Shown: in pieces, positions 63,536 to 64,000 of the stretch
Position numbering within the stretch: position 1 is the stretch's first letter
Layout of the letters: each line of letters opens with the position of its first letter
NCBI GenBank assembly: GCA_013398955.1
Contig: VWPU01014046.1
Location: 16,888-80,887 of the forward strand
DNA length: 64,000 bases
Direction: 5' to 3'
Source of the DNA: Callaeas wilsoni
Lineage: Eukaryota > Chordata > Aves > Passeriformes > Callaeidae
The notes under the pieces: model-generated
The model's database searches: none
Told to the model about the DNA's origin: nothing
Seen by the model: only the letters and a program-made list of their open reading frames with translations
Translations under genes and position numbers: made by a program

Positions 63536-64000
63536 CAAACCTGAATGCCCTTCTGGAAGATATGCAAATTATTTTTCAGTCAGACAAAAGTGTTTTGGCT
63601 CAATACTGGTGTTACTAAGTGAAGTTTAATGATGTGCTATACAGGTCAAACTTCATGGCCTAATGGTACTTTCTGGCTATAAATGCAACAAGTGTGTTAC
63701 TCTCTAAAGGAGGTTTTAAAGCAAAATATTAATATATTCAGTATATTACCTAATTAGACTAGACTAAATAACAATACAAAGCAATATGACCAGTATTTTA
63801 AGGTCAGGTTTGTCAACGCCGGGATTTTTGCACTTAGGAGCTGTTGGCAGTTTGAGTTCAGCCATGGTTGCAGAGAACCACACTCTGCATTCCACCTCTG
63901 TGTGACCTTGCACTGGCACATTTCAATGTGCTGTGCTGGGAGAAAACTAACTCAAGCAGCAGAAGTACTGAATAGTCTGCTGCCAGTTTAGCATGCTGAG
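63536..64000. other. Right edge of the window, non-coding
   Basis: No exon is recognised. An octamer ATGCAAAT lies at its start. The sequence is presumably still within the CSTPP1 intron. Confidence 0.5.

Overview
This is a stretch of vertebrate nuclear genome, almost certainly from a bird. The evidence is intron-split genes with consensus GT/AG junctions, one CpG island at a promoter, and several 5'-truncated CR1 LINE copies in both orientations that keep the avian 3' end (AGTTGGA...GGGTCCCTTCCAACTC...ATTCTGT). One LTR-like repeat beginning TGTCATGGTTTAACCC is of a type I associate with neoavian genomes rather than chicken. No bacterial or phage content was seen.

Three protein-coding genes are supported, in the conserved order of human 11p11.2. 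(1) The 3' half of PACSIN3 (+, 1-4691) encodes the end of the F-BAR domain, the linker and the SH3 domain. (2) Complete ARFGAP2 (+, 15640-24453) has 16 coding exons and 524 codons. It encodes the coatomer-linked ArfGAP with the C-x2-C-x16-C-x2-C zinc finger. (3) CSTPP1, formerly C11orf49 (-, 40625-27022), is represented by its last six coding exons, 239 residues. Its first exons lie beyond the right edge. All exon boundaries were placed by hand, and reading phase is preserved at every junction.

Layout: 1-4.9 kb, PACSIN3. 4.9-14.65 kb, gene desert with one LTR-like repeat and unusually stop-poor but unrecognised sequence. 14.65-15.1 kb, a CR1 copy ending at the ARFGAP2 CpG island (about 15.13-16.13 kb). 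15.6-25.9 kb, ARFGAP2. ARFGAP2 and CSTPP1 converge, and their best poly(A) signals (25842 on +, 25770 on -) imply that the 3' ends meet or overlap by roughly 100 bases. 27.0-40.6 kb, CSTPP1 exons separated by introns with CR1 relics. 40.6-64 kb, at least 23.4 kb of one CSTPP1 intron, with two facing CR1 copies, a further CR1 copy at 61 kb and a GC-rich island at 63.2-63.5 kb.

The genes do not form a pathway. PACSIN3 shapes membranes in endocytosis, ARFGAP2 regulates COPI coats at the Golgi, and CSTPP1 directs tubulin polyglutamylation from centriolar satellites. Their adjacency is inherited synteny. I found no convincing undescribed system. The observations most worth following are the tail-to-tail overlap, a cryptic in-phase terminal exon in ARFGAP2, a 15-T acceptor tract in CSTPP1, an intronic inverted CR1 pair, a 12-bp-arm hairpin, and the GC island with an octamer site near the right edge.
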